Counted from the stretch's first letter, positions 20,699 to 33,110 are shown. The stretch is DNA of 64,000 bases from Amaurobius ferox (GCA_951213105.1 OX578136.1:160444178-160508177), one strand, 5' to 3'. The notes: generated by a model not told the origin, from the sequence alone. Numbers and translations are program-made.

Positions 20699-22468
20699 TG
20701 TAAGATTTTAATCAAAAACTATGCATAAACTACTGTATGTAAAAAAAAAACCATCTCTGGCATATCTGTTACAAATAAGTAACTATAGACCAAGACTAAG
20801 GATAAAAATAGAAGGTAACATATCACTACAATGGAAAGGGGGATTGAAGAATATTAGGATACAAAAATCACAATGAAAAATATATATAAATATAAAAAAA
20901 AAATGAAAAAGAAAACACGGCAAAAGGCAAAAATGAGAAAAGGCAATAATAATTAGCTCAAGATAAAAGATTAAGACATTGAGAACAATCAATTGAAACT
21001 ACACAAAAAATGGCGGTTAGTTCGAAATTGCATTCTCATCAGGACAGCCATACAATTGGAATTAAAACCCATAGAATAGCCAGTTTCTGACAATGGCGAT
21101 AGTATTTAACTATAGACACCATTGGAACTGTCTACTGGCTAGTGGAAGGAGAAAAAATAAACCAATTGAATTACAAATCAGAAAAATAAAAAAACCTCCT
21201 CGAACAGAAATATTAACTCACAAGCACTGCTACCGCGTGTAGGTTGAACATGCGACTGTGTATTTCACCTCACTTCGTCAATGCGAGTGGGCACCGGAAT
21301 AAATACATTTGAACGAAACATAATATGTATGGAGACTTTCAAAAATAGTAATCAGTATAGGACTCAGGACAAGTGGAAATTAGTCTTCCGAAAATAGTAA
21401 ACAGTATCAGACTCAGGCCAAGTGGTAAGTTAGGTGATAAGAATGGGTGATGTTCACAAAAATGAGTAATCCAATCAAAGATAAATAATGCATGTGTAAA
21501 ATTATTACGTGGTATATTTGAAATTATTAATAATATTATTTACAAATACTTCCGGATATTGGTAATTTTGACAAATGCGTTTAAGATTATTGATGTGGAG
21601 AAAGTGAAAATGAGGATCAGAAAGTCGATGTATTCGAAATAACTGGTTTAAAATGATGTTTCTAAACAATTGAATAGAATTACAAGATTGATATGATAGC
21701 AGCTTTATGATAGTGAAGTTGTAAAAATCTTTTTTATCATATAGATTGGTGATTACATGATTATTGAGGGTATCTAAATTGAGGTCTACAAAATTTACAG
21801 TTTGACTAACGCTAGGCTCATTAGGAATTAATTCTAGGTTAGATGGGTAAAAATCAATATTAATTGGATAGGAATCATCAATGATTATACAAATTAAGTC
21901 GTCAACATATCTATATATAATATATGAATTAGAGATAAAATGATATTTATAATAATAAAGATATAAGTTAGCGAGAATACTACTACTACAGCCACCTTGT
22001 GGTACACCAGATGTTTGTAAATATATGTTATCACCTTGGATAATATAATTGTTGTGTAACACAAAGTGCAAGAGCATAGGAAAGTTTTTGACAGTAAATG
22101 CAACATTATTGGAAGATAGATAGTCATGATATAAAGAGAGATAATAATTTATATAAATCTTTAATGACAATATTATTAAATAGGTTTTTAAAATCAAATG
22201 TATGGAAACCAAGAATTTGTGGAAGTTTGCTAAGGGGATTAACTAAATCAAAAGTACTGTTCAAAATGAGATATTCTGAATTCCTAAATTTAAGAGATTC
22301 ATTAATTCTATTTAAACAGTTAAGCAAGTACTAGCTGTAGTGGTAAAGGTATTATGTCCACAAGTGACCGTTCTAAAACTGAGAGTGATTTGTGGAATTT
22401 AGGAACCAAAGTAACATAAGGAAATTTAAAAAACTTACAATTAATATTTAATTGTGTATAATATATAT
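20699..22468 (-). mobile_element. Penelope copy C, 5'-truncated
   Basis: The copy starts at its 3' end beside (TA)n and includes the 3' untranslated region, the RT and part of the preceding linker ('aaacttacaattaatattta' matches 9769-9788). It breaks at a (TA)n near 22468. Copies B and C lie head-to-tail in the same orientation, as Penelope partial tandems do. Confidence 0.85.
21505..22330 (-). pseudogene. Penelope-like reverse transcriptase, C-terminal part
   Basis: The first part reads STFDLVNPLSKLPQILG and FHTFDFKNLFNNI in one frame (about 22330-22130). After a frame break the rest is open for about 200 codons: LSLYHDYLSSNNVAFTV, SGVPQGGCSSSILANLYLYYY, YRYVDDLICIIID, FYPSNLELIPNEPS, VNFVDLNLD and the thumb ending INNFKYTT before the stop at 21505. 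This is the best-preserved RT segment in the window, and both catalytic aspartates are present. It would copy RNA to DNA at the nick made by the GIY-YIG domain, but it lacks that domain, the fingers and a start, so it is a fragment. Confidence 0.85.
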
Positions 22469-22744
22469 ATAGTTCATGGACTGAATAGGGGCTTTGTCAA
22501 AAATTAACGAAACGGACTGGGCCATCGAACATTAAAAGTTTTCACGTTTGGCACGTTGTTAAACAGTGAAGGCGTGGGCTGGTTATGTAACACTAAAGGT
22601 TTACAATAGATGGGTATATAAATTTTTGGGCTGGTCTGACCCTCAGGCCAAACAATGGCTGCACGACACATTTTTGCATTGTAACCGGCTGGATTGTGCC
22701 GCTTTCATTGGAAGCGTTCATTTGCGTTTTATAGAAACACGAGT
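22469..22744. other. Unassigned sequence
   Basis: No recognisable gene. A short plus-strand open frame at 22566-22769 runs into the R4 repeat and matches nothing I know. Confidence 0.4.
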
Positions 22745-23440
22745 TTTTAACATTTTTCAACATAGCTGAAAAGTGTTTATGTCTTAGTTCATTATGTCTG
22801 TCTGTACGTTCGCATGATAACTGCCGTAAGTCTTAAGTTGGCTTCAGTTGTCTTTAAGAATGGCTTTATCAAAATAAAATTTTAGAATGTTGTTAAGATG
22901 GTCTGTGAGACATAAGGTAATGTAAATGAATAATATCACCCAATAGGTTTTGAATTGAACTCGGATTAAAAAAGTGAAATACATTGAACCGTATGGGACC
23001 TAATTTATCAAATATTTTTTAAGCCAAGTTAAAATTCACAAATTGATTCGAAAATTTTTGGAAATATTCAAATAATCCCATAAATTATATAAAAAAAATT
23101 TCAGTAAAATATGTTTGGTAGTTTTTAATAAAAATTAAAGTAATAATTACAACCATATTATATGAAGAGAATACGTGACCCACTTCAAAATAAAATATGG
23201 CATCCATCTTTTCTCCCCAGTGTAACTTAATCGTGACTTTTAAAGTTATTTTGCATCTACATTTAGTGTTGCATTCGTCCTAAAGCTGCTTTATTTTAGC
23301 GTATTTTCTATGCATCTATATTCTGTGTCGACGCAATTACAATATTTTTTAGTTTAAATTATCATCAAGCATTGATTATTTCTACAACGAAGCCTAATTT
23401 TAATGGATGCAGAACAGACCCGCATTAAACATTTCTGTGG
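22745..23440 (+). repeat. R4 dispersed repeat, copy 1
   Basis: 'tgaaaagtgtttatg', 'gataactgccgtaa', 'atcacccaat', 'gaaatacattgaacc' and 'atgggacctaat' match in inverted order at 41530-41090. The later part ('gcaattacaatattttt', 'gaagcctaattttaa') matches the complement of 39870-39790. R4 (my label) is noncoding, and an internal deletion joins its two ends here. Confidence 0.75.
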
Positions 23441-23868
23441 CGCCGGGCCAGAACTTAAAGTGGGGGCCCCCTTTCACTGTAAATTTTGCAGATTTCTTTC
23501 TTCGCAATAGTGTACGTACAATAATGGTACTAACTTGTAAGAAGTATACTTAAATATGTACAAATAGTTAATATTATTTTAATAATCACCAGTTGCATGA
23601 GTAGGCGTTTCCAAACATTTAAAAGTGTCAAAACACCTCATTTAGTTAAAGAATTTAAAGTCCTACAGTGAAAATATTTCCCCAGTTCGGCATTTCGCTG
23701 CTAGGTGTCCGTGATGGATTCACTCTATACTCCCTCTGCAGGTGATGCCATCTTACAAAAAGTTAATACATATTCCATTTAGCAAAAAATTTCATTGTCC
23801 CGTTCTTAAAAGGCTACCCCAGTTCCCCATTTTGCCGCTATGTACTGATTATGTGTATCACACATACC
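23441..23868. other. Unassigned; start of degenerate repeat
   Basis: Blocks such as 'tttcgctgctaggtg' (23693) hint at an outlying unit of the tandem array at 24670-25560. Nothing else was recognised. Confidence 0.4.
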
Positions 23869-23940
23869 CCATTAGTATGTGTTTTCCACTGCATTAGTAT
23901 GTGTTTTCCACTCCATTAGTATGTGTTTTCCACTCCATTA
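23869..23940 (+). repeat. 22 bp tandem repeat, 3 copies
   Basis: The unit 'cattagtatgtgttttccact' is shown here shortened by one base as CATTAGTATGTGTTTTCCAC. It occurs three times in a row with one partial copy. Confidence 0.9.
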
Positions 23941-24118
23941 TTTACCTATTTACAGAAAACAAAATCAGAGTCTCGTCTAAAAACTACGCTAGCATTCATT
24001 TCTACTGTTATGTGCTGGCCTTGTGTATCGCACATACCACCTCATTAGGTGTTTCCACCCCTTTAAAAGTTTTATGTATTAAGTTTTACTCGATGTAAAA
24101 TTACTTGTATTAAATTTT

Positions 24119-24560
24119 ACAGCATACAAAATCACATTTGTCAATTTCTGAAACACTATAAATTACATTTGTCAGTTTTTTGAAAATAGAAAACCTGTAT
24201 TTATTAAATTTTGATCGAAAATAGAGCATACGTGCTAAAGCATATGTTATTTTCTATAGGAAATTTATCACACATGTTGTTTTTGAAACACTGAAAATCA
24301 CATTTGTTAAATTTTACTACGTGCAAAGGTTTTTGAATCAATGAAAACTTATATTGCTAATTTTTGAAAGTAGGAAACTTGCATTTGTTAAATTTTGTCC
24401 GAAAATAGCACACTTGTTAAAACATATGTTATTTTCCATAGGCAAATTAGAACACATATTGTTTTTGAAACACTGAAATTCACATTTGTTAAATTTCACT
24501 GCGTGCAAAATCACATTTGTCGATTTTTGATGTACTGAAAACTTACATTTGTCGTTTTCA
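24119..24560. repeat. Degenerate interspersed repeats ('acatttgttaaattttg')
   Basis: Variants of ACATTTGTTAAATTTT, GAAACACTGAAAATCACA and ATGTTATTTTCTATAGG recur at irregular spacing, suggesting an old tandem array. A minus-strand open frame at 24338-24580 is a product of it. Confidence 0.65.
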
Positions 24561-24669
24561 CATGATAGGCATTCGTACATGTCTATTCCAGTGATTGTAT
24601 TTTAAAAAATGTTGCTATCCAATTCACAGTTAACCTTGAAAAATATTTATAGCCTTGTTTGAAAGTTCA

Positions 24670-25560
24670 CGCATTGGCCAAGTACACCCTTTCCGCTACC
24701 ATGTGGCGCTGATGTTGAGGTATAGGGATACCTTCTTTAAAACAAATAATTTTAGAGAAATCTCTCTGTTCGGGTTGTGATAAGGTCCCCTTTCAAATCT
24801 TCAAAGTTTACGCGTTAAAAATGCGTGTAGTACCTCTTTCCACTGCTAGGTGGCACTGTCAGAGCATTCCGTTTCTGCCGTGTTGCCATCTCTTAAAAAG
24901 TTTCTTTAAATAAATTCCAAGTACCATCAATGGTAGTACACCCTTTCCGCCGCTGATTGTTCCATCCAGCATCACCAGCCGCCTCTTCCGCAGAACCCCA
25001 GGTGTTGCCATCACTAAAAATATCTATGAATCTTTGAAAAATCCAATGTTTCCTCTTTGGTAGTATTCATTTCCGCCGCTAGGTGATACTGATGGTTCCA
25101 TCCAACCACACCAGCCGCCTCTCCCGCAGAACCCTAGGTGTTGCCACCACTAAAACGTTTTTATGAATCTTTGAAAAAATCCAATGTTCCTTCTTTGGTA
25201 GCACCCATTTCCGCCGCTAGGCGGTGCTGTTTGTTCCATCTAGCCGCCTCTTCCGCAGAAACCCATGTGTTGCTACCACTAAAAAATTTCTATAAATGCG
25301 AAAAAATCCAAAGTTCCCTCTTTGGTAGTACCTTTTTTCGCAGCTAAGTGGTGCTGATGGTCCTATCCAGTCGCCTCTTCCGCAGAAACCCAGGTGTAGC
25401 CACCACTAAAAAGTTTTTATGAATCTGAAAAATTCAATATTCCATTTTTGGTAGTACCCATATCCGTCGCTTGGTGGTGCTGATGGTTCCATCCAGCTGC
25501 CTCTTCCGCAGAACCCAAGGTGTTGCCAACGCCTCAAAAGTTTCGACATACCCCCTTTAT
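24670..25560 (+). repeat. Degenerate minisatellite, period ~113-142 bp, ~7 units
   Basis: Each unit has the order: 'ccgccgctaggtggtgctg' or variant, GTTCCATCCAG, GCCTCTTCCGCAGAACCC, GGTGTTGCCA, CACTAAAAA, AATCCAATGTTCC, TTTGGTAGTACCC. The anchor occurs near 24693, 24835, 24948, 25073, 25211, 25337 and 25459. It is GC-richer than its surroundings and noncoding. Confidence 0.85.
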
Positions 25561-25562
25561 CT

Positions 25563-25618
25563 CAGCCACTCATCCTGCTGGTCATACCCTTGTGTGAGTC
25601 GGGTGGCCTGGGTCTTCA
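25563..25618 (+). mobile_element. SINE-tail unit (56 bp) with perfect 15 bp target duplication
   Basis: ATACCCCCTTTATCT occurs at 25548-25562 and again at 25619-25633. The 56 bp between them begin CAGCCACTC and end GTCGGGTGGCCTGGGTCTTC. This is the clearest proof in the window that the tail unit inserts by itself. Confidence 0.9.
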
Positions 25619-25795
25619 ATACCCCCTTTATCTAATTAAAGGATTAAATGAGTGAAAAAAAGTTAAAGTTCTCTCGCAATACCCTCGTAAAAGACTACGA
25701 AGACAAAACCGTTGCCACCCACGAAAAAAGTTTCTGAAAAATGAAAACTCCAAAATGTTTTCTGTTTTGCGAAAATACCATTTACATGTATATGC

Positions 25796-26300
25796 AGTGT
25801 TGCATCCGTCATAAAACAGTGTTGCATCCGTCATAAAACAGCGTTGCTGTTGCGTATATCTGTGTATCTAAATTCTGAGAACAACGCAATTACAATATTT
25901 TTTATTTTAAAGGATCACAAACCTTTGATTATTCCTTCAACGAACCCTAATTACTATAGCATACAGAATGTAAACAAATCAAGCGATTGTAAGATCAGTT
26001 GTATAATAATTGCTAAATTTCTATCACGTAAAATTACTAAGCTCTGGAGCCTGGAATATCAGTGATATGAATGAAATAAATATTCATTGATTTTACATAG
26101 AGAAGCAGACGATAGCACTACATAACATTGCCTTTTTTGATGACATTTTAAGTTTCCAGGTATAATAAATGACTACAGTACTGTGATAATTAGAAAAATA
26201 TAACAGCTGAATGTATCGCATTTTAGGGATGTTTAAATAAAATTGCATTTCAGTTTGGAAGTGTTTCATAATCAATGCTTTATGTATGGTTAATCTTTCT
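25796..26300 (+). repeat. R4 dispersed repeat, copy 2 (end part)
   Basis: The copy opens with a duplicated CAGTGTTGCATCCGTCATAA. The region 25858-26290 then matches the complement of 39895-39470 through many blocks ('caagcgattgtaag', 'ctctggag', 'gaaatattcattgattt', 'gtactgtgataat', 'gtgtttcataatcaatgc'). Confidence 0.75.
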
Positions 26301-26999
26301 TGTTTTTTCTTTAACTAGTTACTGTACAGCGCAAATTTTTCAAATTGAAAATTTTTTATTCAAAAGACTGTATAAAATTTGGACCCTTATTGCTTATAAA
26401 ATTACCGCCCATAGGAAAATAAAATTATATGAAATAATTTCACATTTAATTTCAACAAATTTTCAAATAGGAAATACGTTTCTAAAACCAATTGCTGATG
26501 CTCAAATGGAGAAGTAAACTACGTTGAAACACCCCGTATACCGTCCTAAAAGAGGACTCTCCATAACCCACTTTCACTTTATTTAGCTCAAATTTCGGAA
26601 AACAATAAATTGGCATTTTAACATGAAACGAAACCGGTATTTTAGAAGAAATCAAACGTAGCATCGTAGAGAATTCCGTTCGAAATTAAATAATCCAAAT
26701 ATCTTGTTGCTCCCGAGAGTGCATATGAATCTTTGGAATTCAGGTCGATGCTGCTCATTCATCCTTCTTTTCACACGGAGGTTAATCGGTTTGAAACCAA
26801 ATCGATTATTGCACGAGGGAGGACACGAAAGAGGATCATCTAATAGAAGACGAAGACGGCACATTGCATCTCTGGGCAGACGGAATCGAAGCGACAATTC
26901 GTTGCTCGGAGGAAAGTGAAAATACCAGGAATAAGAAAATTTTCTTGACTTTTCACGTATTATTATTATATCTACTCGTATAAAATTAAGTGAAGAGTG
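26301..26999. other. Unassigned sequence
   Basis: Overlapping open frames lie on both strands at about 26652-27005. Neither shows a known domain. The plus frame has an Arg-rich stretch and the minus frame shows nothing familiar. Whether either is an exon cannot be judged here. Confidence 0.35.
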
Positions 27000-27004
27000 G
27001 TTCA

Positions 27005-27125
27005 ACTCTACTTTCTCATACCGAAATTAATTTTTTTTCAAATTTTACAAGAGAAAATTTTAAAAATCGGTATCGTGGGCCCAATTGATTACAACTATAG
27101 TGTTGTTGTTGTTGAAACCCAGAAA
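27005..27125 (-). repeat. R3 fragment joined to a SINE-tail 3' end
   Basis: 'ctcataccgaaatt', 'caaattttacaaga' and 'atcgtgggcccaa' match 4035-4110. They are followed at once by GTTGTTGTTGTTGAAACCCAG, given here shortened as GTTGTTGTTGAAACCCAG, the (CAA)n end of the SINE tail on the minus strand. Confidence 0.65.
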
Positions 27126-27144
27126 ACATAATTCCTTCCATTGC

Positions 27145-28806
27145 AGGATGCGGGTCTAATATTGGACCACATGTTGCAGTTTCGTATCGAGAGGTGGGTC
27201 ATCAATTTTCTTTGTTGCGGTCTAATTTTGGATCACATGCAGCAGTTTCGTACCGAGAAGTGGGTCAACAATTTTCTTTGTTGCGGGTCTAATTTTGGAC
27301 CACGTGTTGCAGTTTTGTATCGAGAAGTGGGTCAACAATTATCTTTGTTGCTGGTCTGATTTTGAGTCACATGCTGCAGTTTCGTATTGAGAAGTGGATT
27401 GTAATAATCGGGCCAACAACAATTTTCTTTGTTGCGATTCCGATTTTGGACCACATGTTGCAGTCTCGTATCAAGTTGTGGGTCAACAATTTTTTTTGTT
27501 GCGGGTCTGATTTTGGATCACATGCTGCAGGTTTGTATCGAGAAGTGAGTCAATAATTGTCTTTGTTGCGGGTCTGATTTTGGATCACATGCAGCAGTTT
27601 CGTATCGAGAAGTGAGTCAACAATTTTCTTTGTTGCGGGTCCGATTTTGGACCACATGTTATAGTTTTGTATCAAGTTGTGGATCAACAATTTTCTTTGT
27701 TGCGGGTCTGATTTTGGATCACATACTGCAGGTTCGTATTAGGAAGTGGGTGAACAATTTTCTTTGTTGCGGGTCTAATTTTGGACCAAATGTTGCAGTT
27801 TCGTATTGTGAAGTGGGTTAACAATTTTCTTTGTTGCGGATCTAAATTTGGTTAACATGCTGCAGTTTCATATTAAGAAGTGGGTCAACAATTTTCTTTG
27901 TTGCCGTCTGATTTTGGATCACATGTAGCCGTTTCGTACCAAGAAGTGGGTCAACAATTTTCTTTGTTGGTGGTCTGAATTTGGATCACATGCTGCAGTT
28001 TCGTATCGAGAAGTGAATCAACAATTTCTTTGTCGCAGGTCCGATTCTGGACCACATGTTGCAGTTCCATATCAAGTTGTGGGTCAACAATTTTCTGTGT
28101 TGCGGGTCTGATTTTGGATCACATGCTGCAGGTTCGTATCGAGAAGTGAGTCAATAATTTTCTTTGTTGGGGAACTAATTTTGGACCACATTTAGCAGTT
28201 TCGTATGAAGAAGTGGATCAACAATATTCTTTGTTGCGGGTCCGATTTTGGACTACATGTTGCAGTTTCTTAATCGAGAAGTGGGTCAACATTTTTCTTG
28301 CGGGTCTAAGTTTGGACCACATGTTGTAGTTCTGTATCGAGAAGTGTGTCAATAATTTTATTTGTTGCTGTTCTGATTTTGGATAACATGCTGCAGTTTT
28401 ATATCGAGTTGTGGATCAAAAATTTTCTTTGTTGCGGGTCAGATTTTGGATCACATACTGCAGGTTCGTATCAGGAAGTGCGTCAACAATTTTCTTTGTT
28501 GCGGGTGTAATTTTGGACCACATGTTGCAGTTTCGTATTGAGAAGTGGGTCAACAATTTTCTTTGTTGGGATCTAATTTTGGATACCATGCTGCAGTTTC
28601 TTATTGAGAAGTGGGTCAACAATTTTCCTTGTTGCGGTCTGATTTTGGATCACATGCTACAGAAGTTCCTTATTGAGAAGTGGGTTAACAATTTTCTTTG
28701 TTGCGGGTCTGATTTTGGATCACATGCTACAGTTTCGTATCGAGAAGTGGGTCAACAATTTTCTTTGTTGCGGGTCTGATTTTGGACCACATGTTGCAGT
28801 TTCGTG
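27145..28806 (+). repeat. 67 bp minisatellite, ~25 units
   Basis: The unit order is GGGTCTGATTTTGGA, (T/C)CACATG(C/T)TGCAG, TTTCGTATCGAGAAGTGGG, TCAACAATTTTCTTTGTTGC. A typical clean unit counts 67 bp, so the frame shifts by one each copy, and the long open frame at 28411-28779 is an artefact. Variants alternate ('agttgtgg' for 'agaagtgg'; 'gga-cca' for 'gga-tca'), which hints at a higher-order pattern. Confidence 0.9.
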
Positions 28807-28935
28807 GGATTTTCCTTCTCGGGATTTCTTGGGATTCCTTCTCGTAGTTAACACTGGTGCTACTTATTGAATTATGCCGAATGAGACCAATTTAATTTAA
28901 AATATTATTTTAATTTTTTATTCTTTAATATGCTA

Positions 28936-28936
28936 G

Positions 28937-28980
<44 letters not shown>

Positions 28981-28981
28981 T
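28936..28981 (+). repeat. (ATT)n microsatellite
   Basis: About 15 ATT units. Confidence 0.98.
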
Positions 28982-29056
28982 AACACCGCAAAAATATTTG
29001 CATTTACCAAAATTTATACGTTAAAACATGTATTAAGTCAAATGATTTAAAACACA

Positions 29057-29300
29057 TCTATATAAATAAAATTGAAAATATGACTGTGTGTTTATTAGTT
29101 TCACCTTCACGGGAGAACGGCTGCACCGAATTGGATAAAATTTACGGGGTAGACTTGGAATAGCCCCACTTAAAATTTAGTCCATGTTTGAGTTTTCTAG
29201 GACCAGGGATTTCTAGACATTAATTAAAAACGCACAATTAAGCCTTCCATAGAGATAGCAATATGCAGACGATATTTTTTCCACCAATTCATTTGAAGAA
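29057..29300 (+). mobile_element. Helitron-like left end
   Basis: The sequence starts TCTATATAAATAAAATTG. A TGTGTG-rich stretch follows, then 'ttcacgggagaacggctgca' (an 'ACGGCTGcACCGAATTGG' block) and 'ataaaatttacggggtagac'. This order is characteristic of the left ends of arthropod Helitrons. No RepHel protein and no 3' hairpin plus CTRR end was found, so the extent to the right is unknown. Confidence 0.55.
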
Positions 29301-30827
29301 CATTATATCATGTTGTTTAGCAACGAATTTAAATCTAATGTGTTTATGCGGCAGACGATTTTTAATAAATCTTTTCCGATTTAAATAATAAAGATATGTA
29401 TATCAAATAAATTTCATGGATATTGCATTTTTGACTGGATTATATCAATTACGGTTTTCAGGTTTAAACATTATTATTATTATTGATATTTTCGGGGATT
29501 ATTGATATTTTCAATTTATTACGTTACTGTTTTATTTTAGCAAAAATTGTTGAAACTCATATATTGTACGTAGTACGGGTAATCTTCTACAAATGCGCTG
29601 GTACATCTCCTAAGATACGAAACTGTAAGTATTACAGGTATATAAACATATATTTTGGCATGTATTTATGTCATCTGTTTTATTTTGACAAAGATTCACA
29701 TGATTATGAATTTTATGTTTCTTTATATTATATATACTCTGTACGATGAACGGGTATACTGCTAATAAATAATGTATCTATTTGAAAGCATTATTTTTTT
29801 TGTCAAATAATATCAATAAATTACCAATAAATTACGTCATTCGCAAACGACTGGAGAATGAAAATGGTTCCTTCCAGCGGTTTCGAACTCATACTTTCGA
29901 TTTCACCAGATCCCCCTCTCAACGGTTCCCTGCGTCCCTGATGAGGAAAGGATTTTGGGGAATTCCCTCCTAACCCAGTCAACTCAATCTCTCCGATCTT
30001 TATTGTTATTCATTTATTTATTTTTGCCATATCCTACTTCGAAAGAGAAAGGAAAAGAAAGAAAATTGCTCCGAACTGCAAAGTTATGACGTCGAGCCCT
30101 AAGGGGAACATCTCGAAGCGAAATCCCTAAAAACAAGCGAACCGCTGAGAAAGGAAATACCACGAACTTGCTTTCGTCTTTATGTATGTCTGTATTTAAA
30201 AATCTTTTAAAAATGTTAGTTTCATTGGATGAATAGGGTTGGAATGCTTTAATTAGTATATCGTAAATTGAATTATGTTTTCAGTTGAGCGACCAACATC
30301 CTTGGAAAGGTTTCGCACTTTCTAAAGTTTTCATACACAGAATAGTCGATAACCATACGGGTAGTGAACAAACAAACGGTTTTGCAAACCTCCGCCACAG
30401 TTTTGCAAACCCCTATGATCACCGGTCTGTAGAATATTAATTTACACCACATATCCAAATAAAATAAAATCTGTTGGTTTTTGAGAAGTTATCGTTGAAT
30501 AAAATATATTTCACAAAAGCATCACTTCACGGTAGCTTATTAGTCCCCCGTTCCGTCCTGCTGGACATATGAGGTTCGACCGGACGTACAACTCGTTATC
30601 CCGAGAGAGGACAGACACAAGAGCCATTTTAGATCATTCATGACCACAAGTCACCCTACAAATTCAAACATATTAGCCACAAATCACCATTTATCACTCG
30701 ACCATCAAGGCATCCTTACAATAGAATAACAGATGAGCCGAGACCAGTCAAGCCAAAAAATCTATTTAAATTTTGAGAGAGATTCATTCTCTGACTGATC
30801 CCTGCTCAGGGTCAACGTGACCTTTAT
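29301..30827. other. Unassigned sequence
   Basis: No recognisable gene. GC-richer patches at 29870-29990 and 30540-30820 could be fragments of other elements but match no motif known to me. Confidence 0.4.
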
Positions 30828-31935
30828 TACTTTCCTTATATACATAGTATAATGTATAAGGAAAGTATTATGACGGGGTCGAAAATTCGAATTCTAGTTT
30901 TCGACAGGAGAGAACGTTTCAGGCATCCCCGAACACTTATCGAACATTTTTGAAGTGATATCTGTGTGTGTGTGCGTCGTATCAGTGAGTCTGTGGAGAC
31001 GATATTTCACGAATGAATGGAGCGATTCGAATGAAATTCGGTACAAATTATAATCCGTGAATACTGGAAGCCTATTGTTTTTAAACGCAATCGAATGTTC
31101 AGTACCAACCTAAATTTTCGAGTAAAATTTTGAAAAAATCATCAAAAACTCAAAACCTTTAATAAAATTACGCAAATAGACATTTTTGATGTAATTTTTC
31201 CTTAGAAAACAATTGATACAAATTTCAAAACGGTAGCATAAACCGTTCTTGAGATATTGCACATTATCAGTGAGTCTGTGGAGACGATATCTCACGAATG
31301 AATGGAGCTATTCGAATGAAATTTGGTACTAAAATCACAATCCGTGAATACTGGAAGCCTATTGTTTTTAAACGTAATCAAATGTTCAAAATTCTCCTAA
31401 ATTTTTGAGTGAAATTTTGAAAAAATCATCAACAAATCACAATCATTAATAAAGTTACATAAATAGACATTTCATATGTAATTTTTCATTAAAAAACGAT
31501 TGACATAAACTTTAGAACGCTAGCATGAACCGTTCTCTAGATATTGCACATTTTTCAAATAAATTTATCAAAAAATCCAATAAATTAAAAAAAATATTAA
31601 CTGTTGAGAAACATATTCACTTTTCACATGTAATATCATGCGATAAATTGGGTGACATCATTCTCGTGGATCTAGCTCGCTCCATTCATGAGAAAATATA
31701 CTTTGGGTAATACCTTTGTATTTGAACGTCAATAGTAATTTATCTGGTATAAGAATAACTTATTTCTCCATAAATAACGCTTGGCGAGATTTTGGCGACG
31801 AATTTGGCGGAAGTTCGCCAACTTGGCGACATTTTTAAATGTTGCCATATTAACGAAAATGTCTCCAAATTGATAAATATGACGCTGAATTAATGAAAAT
31901 GAAGACTAATTGACAAAATTTCAATATCTTGGAAA

Positions 31936-31967
<32 letters not shown>

Positions 31968-31972
<5 letters not shown>

Positions 31973-32821
31973 GTCCCAAAAAGATTGAAACGCGCTTTAA
32001 TTTTTTACCTGTTGGAGATAAGTGGGCAATGCAAATTGTAAAATAGTTGAAAGTAAGGTATGAAATAAGATTAAGTTAATGTAATAGTCCTCCCATTAAT
32101 TTTGAAAAGTTACACGTTTTAAATTTTTATACGACCACCTTAGACAAATTTGGTCAATCAGAAAATTTTTATTTTTAATGCAACAAGATCATTAAAAAAC
32201 CTGCATATCTGTATCTTTGAAATCAACTGAATTATGATAAAGGAAAAAATCTGACTTATGCCACTTCTGCGTACCATGTGAAAGGCTGTTTCATCAGTGA
32301 AAATAGGGATCATAAACAAATTGACGATGGAAATTGTTTAGATCAAAAATACGTTAGTATGTGCCAAAATGTTTTATCACAAATGCATCTAAATAAAGCA
32401 TTACACAGACAGAGATCATATAAAGCAGTGGTACTCACTACGCGGTTGGGTATCCTATGTATTATCATCCAGTTTTATCTGTTTTGTGATATGTCACAAA
32501 TTTACATTTCTAATTTGATATATGGTCCTCATTCACAATATTCAATTTTCAATTAGATATAACTCACTCAATTTTAAAGATACGATTTTTTTTAATGATC
32601 TTGTTGCATTAAAAATAAAAATTTTCTGATTGACCAAATTTATCTAAGGGGGTCGTATAAAAATTTAAAACGTGTAACTTTTTGAAAATTAATGGGAGGA
32701 TTATTTCATTAACGTAGTCTTATTTCCTACCTTACTTTTAGCATTTTTGCAATTTACATTGCCCACTTATCTCCAACAGGTAAAGAATTAAAGCGTGCTT
32801 CAATCTTTTTGGGACACCCTG
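31968..32821. mobile_element. Nonautonomous long-TIR element (~854 bp)
   Basis: The termini AGGGTGTCCCAAAAAGATTGAA and the inverse (shown here as TTTTTGGGACACCCTG) are TA-flanked. The inverted arms are 232 bp (31968-32199) and 236 bp (32586-32821). The interior of about 386 bp carries an open frame (32278-32556) with no known domain. The terminal sequence is of the Tc1/mariner (IS630) type. It is inserted in the T repeat. Confidence 0.85.
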
Positions 32822-32869
32822 TATAAGTATCTACTATAAGCACAAGAAGCATCCGTCCCACCCTAAGGT

Positions 32870-33110
32870 ATTTCGGAAAAGACGATCCGTCCTCGCGACA
32901 GCAATCCTGTCACCACCGGAACACATCCTCGGCCCAGCCACCACAGACAAAGCCACCACCGCGTCCAAAAACAAACGCCAAAAGAACCCCCCCCCCCCGG
33001 ACTACCCCGACACCGGGGGCGCCAAGCAGGTCGCCGGGAGACCGACACTCAAAGAACCGAGACAGCAGCCCACACTGCGACCAAGGTCCCCGTCCTCTGA
33101 CTGGAGAACA
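32870..33110 (-). other. GC-rich patch in LINE 3' untranslated region
   Basis: This is a GC-rich island with a C13 run near 32985-32998, in sharp contrast to the AT-rich flanks. It lies between the ORF2 stop and the 3' target duplication, so I assign it to the LINE. Confidence 0.6.

Noticed and set aside
26652..27005. Overlapping open frames on both strands, possible exon
   Set aside because: No family was recognised. Neither strand has convincing splice sites at both ends, and the right edge overlaps an R3 fragment.
28411..28779. 122-codon open frame with repeated motif
   Set aside because: It lies wholly in the 67 bp minisatellite. The reading frame changes every unit, so the length is chance.
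24670..28806. Repeat arrays considered as CRISPR
   Set aside because: Units are contiguous tandem repeats without unique spacers, in a eukaryotic genome.
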